Assembly: GCA_958510875.1 (NCBI GenBank)
Contig: OY294068.1
Coordinates: 164,770,388 to 164,834,387 of the forward strand
Origin: Endomychus coccineus
Taxonomy: Eukaryota > Arthropoda > Insecta > Coleoptera > Endomychidae
Direction of reading: 5' to 3'
DNA: 64,000 nucleotides
In this document: positions 12,321 to 23,518 of the stretch, in pieces
Position numbering within the stretch: position 1 is the stretch's first letter
Layout: every line of letters starts with the position of its first letter
Translations under genes and position numbers: made by a program
The notes under the pieces: model-generated
What the model was told of the DNA's origin: nothing
The model's database searches: none
The model's input: only the letters and a program-made list of their open reading frames with translations

Positions 12321-13247
12321 GTTCCGAACAAACCTGCAAAATATGGGTTGAAGGTGTTTGTGCTTTGTGACGCTAAAACATTTTATGTGAGTAATGTAGA
12401 GTTGTACTGTGGAAAACAACCGGAAGGACAATACAATTAACCGAACATCCCAACAGCCATAGTTCATCGTTTGCTTGAAGAAGTGAAAGGAAGTAACAGG
12501 AATTTAACCTGCGATAACTGGTACTCAAACTACCCTTTGGCGAGGGAACTATTGATTGGAACTATGAAAAAAAAAATAAACGGGAGCTGCCAACGGATTT
12601 TTTACCTAATAAGAATAGATTGGCTGGTTCTTCCATTTTTGGATTTCAGGAAGATGTAACGATAGTTTCTTATGTTCCAAAAAAAAAACAAATCTGTCAT
12701 TTTGATTTCAACTATGCACGATGATGCTACTATCGATCCAGATACCAACAAACCTGAAATTATAATGGACTATAATATCACAAACAGGGGTGTGGATACA
12801 GTCGACAAAATGTGCAGCACGTATTCTGTTGGAAGGAGAACAAGAAGGTGGCCCTTGGCTTTTTTCTTCCAGTTGCTCAACATAGCAGGCATCAATAGTC
12901 ATGTTTTGTATAACGCCACTCACCCCAATTCTCCACAAAAATACAGAAGAATTTTCCTGAAAACACTTGCTTTGTCGTTGATGAAATCATATTTATCTGA
13001 ACGAGCCAAGATTACAACTTTACCTATAGACATAAAACAATTCCTTTCTCAATATTGTGAAAATAAAGAGTTTACGGAGCAAGAGCCTCCTACAAAAACT
13101 CGAGCCAGGTGCTTTATCTGTGGTAGAGAAAAGAATAGAGTTACTACAATAACATGTAGCTCCTGTAATCTATCAGTACGTAAAGAACACATTAACACTG
13201 TTATTACATGCCACAAATGTAAATCTGGTGAGAATTCTAGTGAATAA
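12321..13247 (+). pseudogene. piggyBac transposase, C-terminal half (broken)
   Basis: It resumes with VPNKPAKYGLKVFVLCDAKT, where the CDA aspartate is the second catalytic residue. A TAA at 12438-12440 interrupts. [13 protein letters not shown] follows. Two frame changes fall in A-runs (about 12566-12575 and 12675-12684) and cancel. From 12672 the reading is intact for 191 residues: NRGVDTVDKM gives the third catalytic aspartate, and the end has the cysteine-rich C-terminal finger (CFICG, CSSC, CHKC) typical of the family. Because the frame changes lie in homopolymers, some could be assembly errors; the nonsense codons and the insertion cannot be explained that way. Confidence 0.88.
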
Positions 13248-13659
13248 AAAATGTTTGTATTAATCTCTTTTAAAAATTAGTACCTAGGTATATTTCCTGG
13301 AATTAATTGTTTCTGTTAAGAATGACTTCTAAGTTTCTTCTTTTTGAGCTAATAAATATGTCTGCATTACAATAGTAAATCGTTTTTCTCTTAGGTTTAT
13401 TTCTTAAAGCTTTAATAGTGTGAAAAATGCTATGGTGTACGCAAGACACCACGCGAGCAGTAGCGTAAAAATGTAGTGCGCGAGTAACTAAAGGTTAATA
13501 GTATTTTTAGCGGATAAGGGTGATTATTTCTCATCTCTAATGTTATATGTATCCATGGTGTGGATAGTTTATTGTGGAATATGTAGTTCTGAATCAGAAT
13601 GAATCATCAGCTATACAATCTGACTTTTTATATTTCAATCAGGTTTCTATTGTTTCTAG

Positions 13660-13816
13660 GGTGGATGCTTATGGAACAGCATAACTGGGAGACAAGTTAC
13701 TTTAAGCGACACAACTCTGCTACAACTTTCTGAAATCGAAAGAAAAGTTTTACAAAATGTAGCGATCGCCAAATTACAAGCTCCTAACATCGGAATATCT
13801 GTTAAAGTGCCTACAG
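13660..13816 (+). CDS. ARHGAP6: RhoGAP exon A (first recognised exon, family N-terminal block)
   Basis: The exon follows a pyrimidine-rich tract and TAG acceptor and ends at a GTAAGA donor. Only the first frame is open; the other two hit stops. It encodes 52 residues beginning GGCLWNS and including LSEIERKVLQNVAIAKLQ, which resembles the LSE-ER-LQ-A-LQ stretch before the GAP domain in ARHGAP6. It ends in phase 1, matching exon B. It lies only 165 bp downstream of the right end of the piggyBac element. An earlier exon must exist because the frame is open at the acceptor and no start codon is needed here. The function of this block is not known to me; it is outside the catalytic domain. Confidence 0.8.
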
Positions 13817-14479
13817 GTAAGATAGTTCGAATAACGAAACTTTTTCTTGAATTCTTATGTTTTGCCGCAAGTTATATACTTTTCTGTTTTATAATACGCG
13901 AGGAATATATTTCTTATTCCAAAGGTTCTCAAGATAAATCTGAAGCTTCCTGATGAGAATCCAATCAACAATTAGAACTCATTAAATTCATTCGGTTGTA
14001 CGAACTGAAAATAATTATAATCAGTACTGGCAAATCTGAATGTAAGTTTGGAAAAGCATGCATCTGCTTTCGTTAATCCTGCCTCAGACTAATATTTCAA
14101 ATATTAGTCTGAGAGTCCTGCCATGTTTGAATTAGATAGATGTAATTTGCGAATTATTCTACAGTGCTTTTAGTCTTTTGGAAGCTTCTGGCAGTAACTT
14201 TGATGTGGAATATAAAGAAATTCTAACCAGTGCTGGAGATATAATTTAAAGAGTACATCTCTATTATGATGATATTTGGTACATTTGAATAAAATATGGT
14301 GAAGGGCACATAATGGAGAAGTTGCCAAACTCACACATTCATTGTTTTCTACTGAGTGAATTATTTGGAGGTACGATTTACATCTTCTATGACCGGAAGT
14401 AATCCTGATTGGAGAAATGTAGCCCCTCGGGAAAATATTATACCTGTCATGGAAGGAACATTATTCCATATTGAGTGAG

Positions 14480-15000
14480 TTTTGATTACAGTCTCCCGAA
14501 CCGAACTATGTTAGGCAGTGATGACGAGATCGTTGGTTGTAATTTATCAAGGGATATTGTCGCTTTGTTATGCTCTCCTTGTTCTGTTAATTCATCAACG
14601 ACCTCATGGCCTTTAATTCCATTGTGTGTCAGTACCAACAGATACCGAATATTATTCCCCTAACTGAAGAATGAATTGCATTAAGGAATTTGCAAGGATT
14701 TTAATTAAATAATAAATTAGTTTTAATTTGAGTTAATAATTGAACGTCTACTCTATCATCTACAGTAGATGTTATTTATCTAGAAATATTCTCGCTTTAT
14801 CATGTATTCTTTTTTTGTTGATTCGGAGACGATTTCATAGCCTTTAATTCCTAATTCCATTGTGTGTTGGTACCCACAGATACCGAGTATTATTCCACTT
14901 CAATGAGTGGAATTGAGAGTCTTGTCATTTGCAGAGTTCTTCAATGGCTTTGAGTACGACCTGTTTCGTGGTCGATGAGCTTCTTAATAATAGCAGATGA
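14480..15000 (-). mobile_element. Two decayed LINE RNase H fragments, antisense
   Basis: On the minus strand, 14480-14650 reads RYLLVLTHNGIKGHEVVDEL, and 14800-14900 reads RYLWVPTHNGIRN. Both match the WVPGHxGIxGNExADxLA block of LINE RNase H. Upstream of the second copy, residues like TTKQVVLKAIEELC fit the preceding helix. The two copies are about 290 bp apart on the + strand and share TTTAATTCCATTGTGTGT with ACAGATACCGA. A tandem duplication within a dead LINE is likely. Confidence 0.6.
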
Positions 15001-15508
15001 AGAAGTTACAATTTTCAATACACGTTTTGGAATAATCGAGGCATGTAATTCAACAATTTATTTTTCGTGAGTAGAGTATATATGGTTTGAAGGATCAATA
15101 GTCCTCACCTGACTCTTCATAAAAGAAAAATGAAATATAAGAATATCGAATAATTAATTTCAGTATAAAGTTATCAAACAAATTTTCACAAAATCTGATA
15201 TTTTTGGGTCAACGGTAGTTTTTCATTGCGATGCTTCAGGGATCATTGTTGACTATTGTGATCGGTGTGAAGATGATCATTACATGTTATCAATTTTCAG
15301 TACAATTCTCTACTTCGAAAATGAAATATAAGGTTTGATAGTCAAAATTGTTTTGGGACTTGAGTGATATGTAATTCACATTATGATATCAGAATAGTCA
15401 ACAGCCAGCATCGTACAGGCTGATCATTCAATGATAATGATTCAAGTATGAATTATATATAAATTTTCGAGAAGTAGGTCACACTAACACATATGCTTAT
15501 TATGCTCG

Positions 15509-15590
15509 TCTTTACGTACGTTTCGGTCACACTACCATCAACAGAAGACGTATTATTGTCTAAAACGGAATTTCTTAAAACTAATTGTAT
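15509..15590. repeat. Dispersed repeat, copy 1 (pair at 31219-31308)
   Basis: Shares GTCTTTACGTAC-like sequence, ACCATCA, and a long 3' block ending AAAACGGAATTTCTTAAAAC with TAATTGTAT. The second copy is at 31219-31308, and a start-like match (GTCACACTACCACATAT) lies at 29809. The family is unknown. Confidence 0.6.
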
Positions 15591-16307
15591 CACAAAGCGT
15601 CCTTAACGCATAAATTTCGATTGAAAATGCACACCTCGCCGAAACGAACAGAAATTGTAACACATTAGTGTTTTAAGTATATGAATATGTATCAAGAAGC
15701 CACTGCATATGAGTCTACTTCTAATATTCGAAGTCATCTCATGCAATTTCTGAATAAGAGTGAAACAGAACTATAATACTCCCAAGCATCCACTTCCGAA
15801 CCAGATGTTAAAGATTTATGCGGGAATAGGAGCAGCTATTTCAGCATTTATACATTATAAAGACGCTTGGAGGAATTTGCGGAGGTATCAATTAATTAGT
15901 ATACCTACATTTGACTCATTTGTTGAACGTCTGCTCTTTGATTCACAGATTTATAGTCACGTTTTACCAAAAATCAAATTGAGGCCAAACTATTCCATAT
16001 CTTGAGCTGACTTGGACTTTGGACAGTAGCAGTAGCTACTTTTTAACCAATAAGATGCCTTAATTTTGACTAGTTACCATGGCAACTAAGAAAATTTCCG
16101 GAAATTTTTTCGTGGCGCCACGATATTTAAGTGGAAATTTTTTGACAGTTGAAAAGGTAAACATATGATCTACAACCATTAAATATTGTAGATATACCTG
16201 TGAATAATGCAAAATTTCCATAAGAATTAACATTATTATTTATTATTCGCTATAAAGTTTCATTAAACAGAAAACACAAATTTGTTTAATTATTATGCAT
16301 TAACAAT

Positions 16308-16676
16308 TTATATTTCAAAAAACGTAGAATCTACAAACATAGTAAGATTTAAATGTTGTTTGAATTCTAACCCATCCTCTCTTCTTAATGGTGAATAGGA
16401 AGGTGACGAATTAATTAGATGTCTGTGTTTTAAGAGATATATGTAAAATTTTGAAACAATTTTGTTCAAATCTCTTTTACGCAAAAGGCCATATTTACTT
16501 GACATCTGCAGCAGACTTTCTTTGATTTTCGTAAACAAACCATTCAACTCTAACGCTTCCTGGTCGCAATCTTCCATTAAATTCGTTAAATATATTAATT
16601 TTGGATGACATATTTGCACTTGACTCAACTCTTTGCAGTATTTACATAAATTGTACTTTTCAAAGCATTTCATTTT
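16308..16676 (-). CDS. Unrecognised antisense ORF, about 122 residues
   Basis: An ATG at 16676 leads to TAA at 16308, giving a lysine- and leucine-rich protein that starts MKCFEKYNLCKYCKEL (a CxxC pair) and ends in TMFVDSTFFEI. AATAAATAAT, a possible polyA signal, follows about 60 bases downstream. Just upstream on the same strand, near 16780, is LLTDEVYIGKL followed by a stop, which weakly recalls the LLxDEVYI box of P-element/THAP9 transposases. If real, this is the C-terminal remnant of such an element. I cannot confirm it. Codon content looks more ordered than the surrounding DNA. Confidence 0.3.
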   Translation of the reverse strand, partial: KMKCFEKYNLCKYCKELSQVQICHPKLIYLTNLMEDCDQEALELNGLFTKIKESLLQMSSKYGLLRKRDLNKIVSKFYIYLLKHRHLINSSPSYSPLRREDGLEFKQHLNLTMFVDSTFFEI

Positions 16677-17706
16677 TCTCAAATTGTTTAACGCAAATGC
16701 TTACAAGAAATATTTTACATAAGAATATCTTTGTTTGTTGGTTTACTATACAGTAACTCAATGTAATTTCCCAATATAAACCTCATCTGTCAAAAGCATG
16801 GCCGCCTATATCACGGCCACCTACTGCAACAAACCAAGTTAATATTATATTTTTTACATTAGAAGTGTTAAGGATTACTTTAACAAAAAATACATTTCTA
16901 CCACCTTTAGTGACCTAAAATTATGAAAGGGCGATAGACTGATCTAAGACCCATCTGAGTTTTAGCATTTGGTGTAACTAAAGTTGGTAATATTTTTTAT
17001 TTAACGAAACATGGTGGACTTGACAAGCAGTGAAATTAATTTAAAATGTCAGATTGGATTAATAATTTTGTTCCAAATTATAGTGTGAAATTTTCTTACC
17101 GAATACACGCAAGCTTAAATTATTCCTGGATATTTACTTTCGGGAACGAATATTTTGAGAAAATTATCCCTCGTCGCTCTTGTGATATTATGAGTGAAAA
17201 TTTCATCAAAATCGGTTGAGATTTGCCCAAGCTAGCTAAATTGGAATTTTTGTTAAAAAAAACGTTTTTCAGAGGGAGAAATCTGAGGGTTGTATTATAC
17301 GCATCATTTCAAACGTTTTCAGATAGGTCACTAGTCACATTCAAAAATTTCTCAACCTAGACCTACATTGTCGTAGATTAACTCCACTAATCAGTTTCTT
17401 ACTATTGACAATCCTTGAGCTTATTATAAATGATTCAATGGCGAGATGTTTTCCACGCTCTTGGCTTGGAATTGGTATTATGCGTTGGGTTCACAAACTG
17501 CACCGCATTTCCCCATGAAATATAATGTATCATATTAGTTTAACGAACTACAATGAATAGATTAATGAGCAGTATGTGGTCTATTTATTTGTATTGGTGT
17601 TATTTTTAAATGAGCCAACGTAACTCAAACGTGCGGTCTCTTTTACTATGCAATCTTTCATATAATGGCAGCATGAATAATTATCGTTAGTATTTTGTTA
17701 TTTCAG

Positions 17707-17820
17707 AACAAAACGGAGCTGCTATCAGCAAACCAAAGAGGAGGCCGTATTTGCTCAAAAGGAAGGCTAAAACTACTAGTATATTCGACGCCAGCAGGAA
17801 AGATGGAGATAAAGACAAAG
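17707..17820 (+). CDS. ARHGAP6: RhoGAP exon B (basic linker)
   Basis: The acceptor is TTTCAG and the donor GTAATG. The exon has 114 bases and is phase 1 at both ends, so skipping it would keep the frame. It encodes a strongly basic linker with KPKRRPYLLKRKAK, then DASRKDGDKDK. Vertebrate ARHGAP6 has a comparable lysine/arginine-rich stretch at this point. The basic cluster could bind acidic phospholipid or act as a nuclear signal; that is inference. The symmetric phase makes it a candidate cassette exon. Confidence 0.8.
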
Positions 17821-18134
17821 GTAATGAATACCCAAATACAGTCATAACTATTTCGCGATACTGTAATTTTATCCGGAACGATGAAACAAGTAGCGTTTTA
17901 CAACACTAATATGCTTACGGATTAATGATGACATAGGTAGTTCTACTTACTTATAATGTCAGTTCAACTTCACAATTCCTTGATGTTAGGATAAGACTGA
18001 ACAAAATGACAAATTGCCGTTTTTTTGTGGTCATGCAGTCGGCATCGCATATATTTACAATTTCTATAAAAAGGAACCAAACTGTCACCTATTTTCACTT
18101 TCGTCACTATACTATGTTTGAGGGGAGTATTGTT

Positions 18135-19886
18135 AGTGTAGTAAATCAGGCAAATGGTTGGCGAAAATCTTACGATGCTTAGCGACCCGGTGGAAAATGT
18201 TTGTTGTGGTACCAATAACAACTCCCTGAAATTTCTATATTCCAAAGTGAGTGCAACCCCTTTTTTTGCCAAAAAAGGTTTTTTTTTTGGCATTTTTAAG
18301 GGTAGTTTAGCAAAAAAAAATTAATATCTCTGGTTGTATTGAAAGTTAAGAAACCAAAGTAGAACCCTTTTATTGTCCAAGGAACTTCCAGTCCAAATTT
18401 CAAGTTGATCCGATCACCATCCTCCCCGTAATAGATATATATCAACTCATATGCAAGGAATCTTGCGTAACGGCTAACTCGGTCATTTTTCAACCGATTT
18501 GACTGAAAGTTGGGCTGAAGATAACCGTTATAGTCTCAAAACTACTTTTCAAATTTCAAGTGAAAACATCGAATAGTTTTCCAGAAATCCAACTTTAAGT
18601 CAATTATTCAGTTATTTTTCAAATTAAGATATCTCATGTCATTTACATCCGCTCGGGATCTGCTTTGCGAAAAAATGTAGGTATTCGCATATGGTTTTAT
18701 GTCATGTAACCAATTTTTCAATTGTTTTCTTTTCGGCCTATATTGGCCATTTTGGTTAATTTGAAATAAATCGAATGACGTTCACGTGAGGAGCGCGTAG
18801 CTGGCTAGTTAGAAAAGTGGAAACTGGTAGTACCTAATACGGCTTCACGACGACTTTTCGCGTGCCGTTTTCGTTCCATGTAGCTAGATTAGGTATCAGA
18901 CCGTGCCCGACGGCCCTTCTTTTTTCGATAAATGTTCATTAAATAGGAAACTTCAATTAAAATAGAAACAGGTACTCTCAGGTCTCAGCTACTCAAATGT
19001 ATAAACTCTAACTGACGCGTAGCGACCTTCTCGAGGGAATCGTCGCAATGATTACGTTCGTAGCTAATTACATAGGACGTCTGGCGTTCATGCAATTGTG
19101 TTTTTATACAATTTGAACCTTCTGATTCCGATAGGCCACGTGAAAATCCCGGAGCCTAAAGCGCTATCAACTTTTGAGCCTTATAATATTCTCATAAGAT
19201 TGCGAAATTCCGCACTTTTAGAAACTTCAAATTAATTAATTTGGCACAAGTTTTGGGGATATTAATACCGAAATTGGCCAATATAGGCCGGAAAAAAAAT
19301 AAAATAAAAAATGAGTTCCATGACATAAGACTATATGCAAAGCAGATCCAGATCGGATGTAAATGACATGGGATATCTTGATTTGAAAGATAACTAAAAA
19401 ATGGACTTAAAGTTGAATTTCTAGAGAATTATTCAATGTTTTCACCTGAAATTTGGAGGGTACTTTTGAGAGCATAACACCCATCTTCAGTTCAAATTTC
19501 AGCCAAATCGGTTGAAAAATTACCGAGTTAGCCCTTACGCAAGATTCCTTACATATATGAGTAAATATACCTATTACGGGGAGGGGGATGGTCGGATTAA
19601 CTTGAAATTCGGACTGAAAGTTCCTCGAACATTGACAATAAAAGGGTTCCACTTTGGTTTCCTAATATCCAATACAATCAGAGATATTAATTTTTTTCTG
19701 CTAAACTACCCTTAAAAATGTCAAAAAACCCCTTTTTGGCCAAAAAAAAGGGGTTGCACCCACTTTGGGAAATGGAAATTTAAGGGGGGTTGTTATTGTT
19801 ACCCTAACAAACACTTTACACTGGGTCGCTAAGCATCGTAAAATTTCCGCCAACCTTGCTTTTTTTCTTGCCAGATTTACTCCACT
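18135..19886. mobile_element. Foldback element with arms of about 600 bp
   Basis: The left end AGTGTAGTAAATCAGG pairs with the right end CCAGATTTACTCCACT. The arms (about 18135-18770 and 19225-19886) stay alignable throughout: GGTTGGCG, TCTTACGATGCTTAGCGACC, GGGTAGTTTAGC, CTTGCGTAA-GGCTAACTCGG and GGCCTATATTGGCCA all recur inverted. The 450-bp centre (18775-19200) is shared with the element at 20470-22427. The antisense and sense small ORFs in the arms are mirror shadows. No transposase. Confidence 0.85.
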
Positions 19887-20277
19887 ATGTAATCAACCTA
19901 AAAAACATTTCGAATTTTCGCGCACTTTTATTTTTTAATCTAATTTACGATTATCATGTCATAGCTATACAGTATGATTTAAGTTTTCGGGATAAAATCA
20001 ATAAAACCGTTATCATTACAAATTACGCCCTCTAGCAAATTTATTAGGAACTATCGTGTTCCAATAGATATGACAATTCTATACAAACTAAAGTTTATCA
20101 AAATCGAATTAGTCGTTTAGAAACTACATCGATTTAAATTATTACACCTTCAATAGCTTCCCTCACTCTTATCAAGGTCGGTATGCCAATGAGCTTTAAA
20201 CCAAAATGATGTAAAATTCTCTAACTTTTCTAATGATGTTAACGAATGAATACCTTGATGCCAGAATTTCCGGAGAA

Positions 20278-20356
20278 ACGCGTTTAAATGAACATAACAA
20301 AAACTCATTAACAAATTTTCTTACTACCGAAATCGCGTATGTTCATTTAAACGCGT
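20278..20356. repeat. Perfect short palindrome, 19-bp arms
   Basis: ACGCGTTTAAATGAACATA at 20278-20296 is repeated inverted at 20338-20356, with a 41-bp AT-rich loop. It sits in a dispersed repeat also seen at the window start, just left of the large foldback at 20470. Confidence 0.85.
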
Positions 20357-20469
20357 TTTTCTCGAAAACTGTGGGATTTTAAGAACCTCAACAAGAGTAC
20401 TGTATTTGTTAGCAATAAAATTGTGAAACATAAAAATGTGCAGAGAGAACAAAAAATCATTCTCAACTT

Positions 20470-22427
20470 CAACAGGAGATAGAACAGATGTTTTTAAGGA
20501 GAAAAGTTCCTATAAACATATGTCGTAGAAGGCTTCGTGTTCGAGATACAGGATGGGTGTTGAAATTGAAAAAATTCGTTTTTTGCGAATATCTCCGGAA
20601 CCGTTTATCGTACAGAAAACAGCTTTTTTGAGCATTTTCTAGTTATAGTAAGCTATGTGCTGGGCGGTGAAAATTTTTTTTTAGTCATAATTGGTGAAGA
20701 TTTTGAAGGGGTAGTGGGTGTTTTTCTCCCCAACTTCTACGCCACTGAAAAAAGTACGGTTTTGAGACAACCATTTGAACCGCCGATGTTTTCTACACAA
20801 AAAAGGTACTCCTTGTCATAAGCTCTAAAGTTGACCGTTTTCGAGAAAAATCAACTTTTATGTTGAAAAACATGGTCAATCCTTTGGTTTTGTTGCTTGT
20901 TCTAACGTTTGAATAAATTTTGTTTAATTAGTAAGAATTGACCATGTTTTTCAACATAACAGTTGATTTTTCTCGAAAACGGTCAACTTTAGAGCTTATG
21001 ACCAAGGGTACCTTTTTTGTGTAGAAAACATCGGCGGTTCAAATGGTTGTCTCAAAACCGTACTTTTTTCAGTGGCGTAGAAGTTGGGGAGAAGAACACC
21101 CATTACCCCTTCAAAATCTTCACCAATTAAGAGTAGAAACATTTTTTTTATCGCACAGAACATAGCTTATTATGAGTAGAAAACCTTACAAAAGCTGTCT
21201 TCTGTACGCTAAACGGTACCGGAGATATTAGCAAAAAACGAAATTTTAAGCTATTGCATGTAGCTTTTATCGCGGGCTTTGAGCGCGGCGACCGAATCAA
21301 GGAAAAAAAACAAAAGAGAAATACCGTAACGAGAATTTAAAAAACAAAAAAGCAAATACCGTAACGAAATATCCTGACAACCACCACTGGCTACCATGTA
21401 GCTCGGCCGAGCTTAAAATTGTCGAAATGTTAACCTTGAACCTTTTAAAAGGTCGTGATAGCCCCAAACTGGGTCGAAAACTGTTTTGAATTGGTTAATT
21501 CTTGATAAATCGAGTGACGTTCACGTGAGAAGCGCGTAGGTCGCGAGTTAGAAAAGTGCAAATTTAGGATACATAAAACGTCTTAACGAGGACTTTTCGC
21601 ATGCGGTTTTCGCTCCATGTCGTTAGTTTATGAACGGGGCCAACTAAATAGCATAGTCTCGGGCCCCAAAATGTCGATTAAATGGGAAAATTTAATTTAA
21701 AAAGTTTGAGGTATCCTCAGCTGTCACCTACTAGCATCTGACGTGCGACGTACGAAAGGGAATTTTCTAGCTACTTAAATATACCGAAAGCGGGTAAAAG
21801 CTATCGGCCCATAGCCCAAAATACTTTATTACAACTGGCGACGGCCGCACGGGGTTCGGAATGGCCCAAATTAACAAAATAGAGGTAAAATATATAAACT
21901 CTAACTTACGCGCAACGGGCTCCTCGAGGATATGTCAAAATGATTACGATCGTAGCTAATTACATAGGACGTCTGACGTTCATGCAATTGTGTTTTTATA
22001 CAATTCGAACCTTCTAATTTCGATAGGCCACGTGAAAATCCCAGAGCCGGAAGCGCTATCGAGATCTGAACGTTAAAACTTTCGTATAAAATTGTGTTAA
22101 CAAGTCAACTGACACTTGTCACCATAGATAACTCTACTACCGGTAGCAGAGTTATCTATGCACTTGTCACAGAATACTCTTCATAGAGATCAAGATGATA
22201 CTTTTTTTTACTCATAATTCGTGAAGATTTTGAAGGGGTAGTGGATGTTTTTCTGCCGAACTATTTCCAGTGGCGTAGTGCTATGCAATAGCTTTACCGC
22301 GGCAGTCCCCGAGTGCCACACGTTTTTTTTTTCAATTTCAACACCCTGTATCTCGAAAGCGAAGCCTTCTACGACATATGTTTATAGGAACTTTTCTTCT
22401 TAAAAACACTTGTTCTATCTCCTGTTG
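20470..22427. mobile_element. Composite foldback element with an internal hairpin
   Basis: The outer arms are 20470-20575 and 22320-22427 (CAACAGGAGATAGAACA and its inverse). Inside the left part is a second, nearly perfect palindrome, 20565-20882 against 20935-21246, around a loop of about 50 bp. Bases 22195-22275 repeat part of that arm in direct orientation. The right-hand core (21505-22070) matches the core of the 18135-19886 element (GACGTTCACGTGAG; TAGCTAATTACATAGGACGT; GATAGGCCACGTGAAAATCC). No coding capacity. Confidence 0.82.
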
Positions 22428-23518
22428 CAGTTTGTCTACTAACAACTGACTCACCCTATATATGAGTAATTATTTGTTTACTAATAGGACTCTTAATCAC
22501 CTGGAATATTTAATCTTTATTTCAGTCAACAAGTACATGTAACACTTTCATTCATTACAAGTTCTGATTACCTCTAGCTTATATTCAGTTCACATACATA
22601 AACTGGATAACATTTCAGGTTTTCCTCTCATGTAGTCAACATGTATAAAAAAATAACAAAGATAAGAGGATGAGTTATTGATGAAATAGATCGATGTCAC
22701 TTATTGTACGTTTCGTCAAGATCAGTATATTATGAATTGTTATAGACCATAAAATATTAAAATGTAATCTTCAGTGGAAACTTATTTCGAACAACTTGGT
22801 AATTTTACTCGAGATGCGTGTAGCTTCCCAAAATTATGGCATTCAACTTTGTTATAAAAACATATCCTCCAAAAATAGATCATCATTCATTGAGCAACAG
22901 GTCTTGGCCGATTAAAACGTTGTTCACTTGAAACCCAAAGTAAACATTAGTGCGAAAAATGTTATGGAACACCAATCTATAATCATCAACATAAGAACAT
23001 ATTGTATATTTTATACCGTTTTGACAGAGCATTCATATTTGACATGTGGAATTTCTTATAAATAGATTTTAATCTAAAATTAACTCCAAGCATCCTTATT
23101 TCAACAAAGAGATACAATATTAACCACTACAATATAGAAATGATTTCTATATTTAGTCAGGAGCATACGCTTCCATATTTACACTCTATGTCTTTAAAAA
23201 CAGGTAGTCTCCACCGAAATGAGTAAACATTTCACTTAAGATTAATATAGCGCTGATATATAATTAGGATTTATTTGATCATGTAATAATTTTATATTGT
23301 TGTACTTTTCTGACATCATAGGTCTTGCGACCACAGCTCCTTGTATTTTATGATAACAATAATAATTAATGAGGATTTAATATAACGGTGCAAACATACG
23401 TTCCATGAATTTGATTGATTATTGAGTAGTTTGATAAACCATGAAAAAGTTCATAATAAATATATACTATAAATAAGAAACAATTACCTTATCCACTAAA
23501 AATACTGTTGAAGTACTA

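Larger units (their letters stand above)
8553..13494 (+). mobile_element. piggyBac-type transposon, complete ends, split by another element
   Basis: Both ends are flanked by TTAA (8549-8552 and 13495-13498), the piggyBac target. The inverted ends agree: CCTTTAACTGCCCGCGC on the left, CCTTTAGTTACTCGCGC read inward from the right. Inner GCGCGAGTAAC-type motifs recur near both ends. Without the 2622-bp insertion at 9699-12320 and its 4-bp duplication, the element would be about 2.3 kb, a normal piggyBac size. The transposase is on the + strand and broken. Confidence 0.92.
1..13659. other. Region upstream of exon A (intron or 5' flank), mostly mobile DNA
   Basis: No host exon was recognised here. 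Elements at 3005-4215, 5132-5390, 5453-7259 and 8553-13494 are listed separately. The stretches 1-2100, 2530-3000, 4265-5130 and 7260-8550 are AT-rich with stops in all frames and nothing I can identify. Bases 15-60 resemble 20228-20275 (TGATGATGTTAAC, then a few bases later AGAATTTCCGGAGAAA), so the window opens inside a dispersed repeat. Confidence 0.5.
13817..17706. other. Intron A-B with LINE remains and a lone ORF
   Basis: The donor is GTAAGA and the acceptor TTTCAG. It holds duplicated antisense RNase H fragments (14480-15000), a dispersed repeat end (15509-15590), and an antisense ORF (16308-16676). The parts 13820-14470, 15000-15500 and 16700-17700 are AT-rich with nothing recognised. 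Confidence 0.6.

Noticed and set aside
17970..18493. Antisense ORFs of 107 and 65 residues, with mirror ORFs at 19407-19715
   Set aside because: They lie in inverted arms of a foldback element and mirror each other, so they are by-products of the palindrome.
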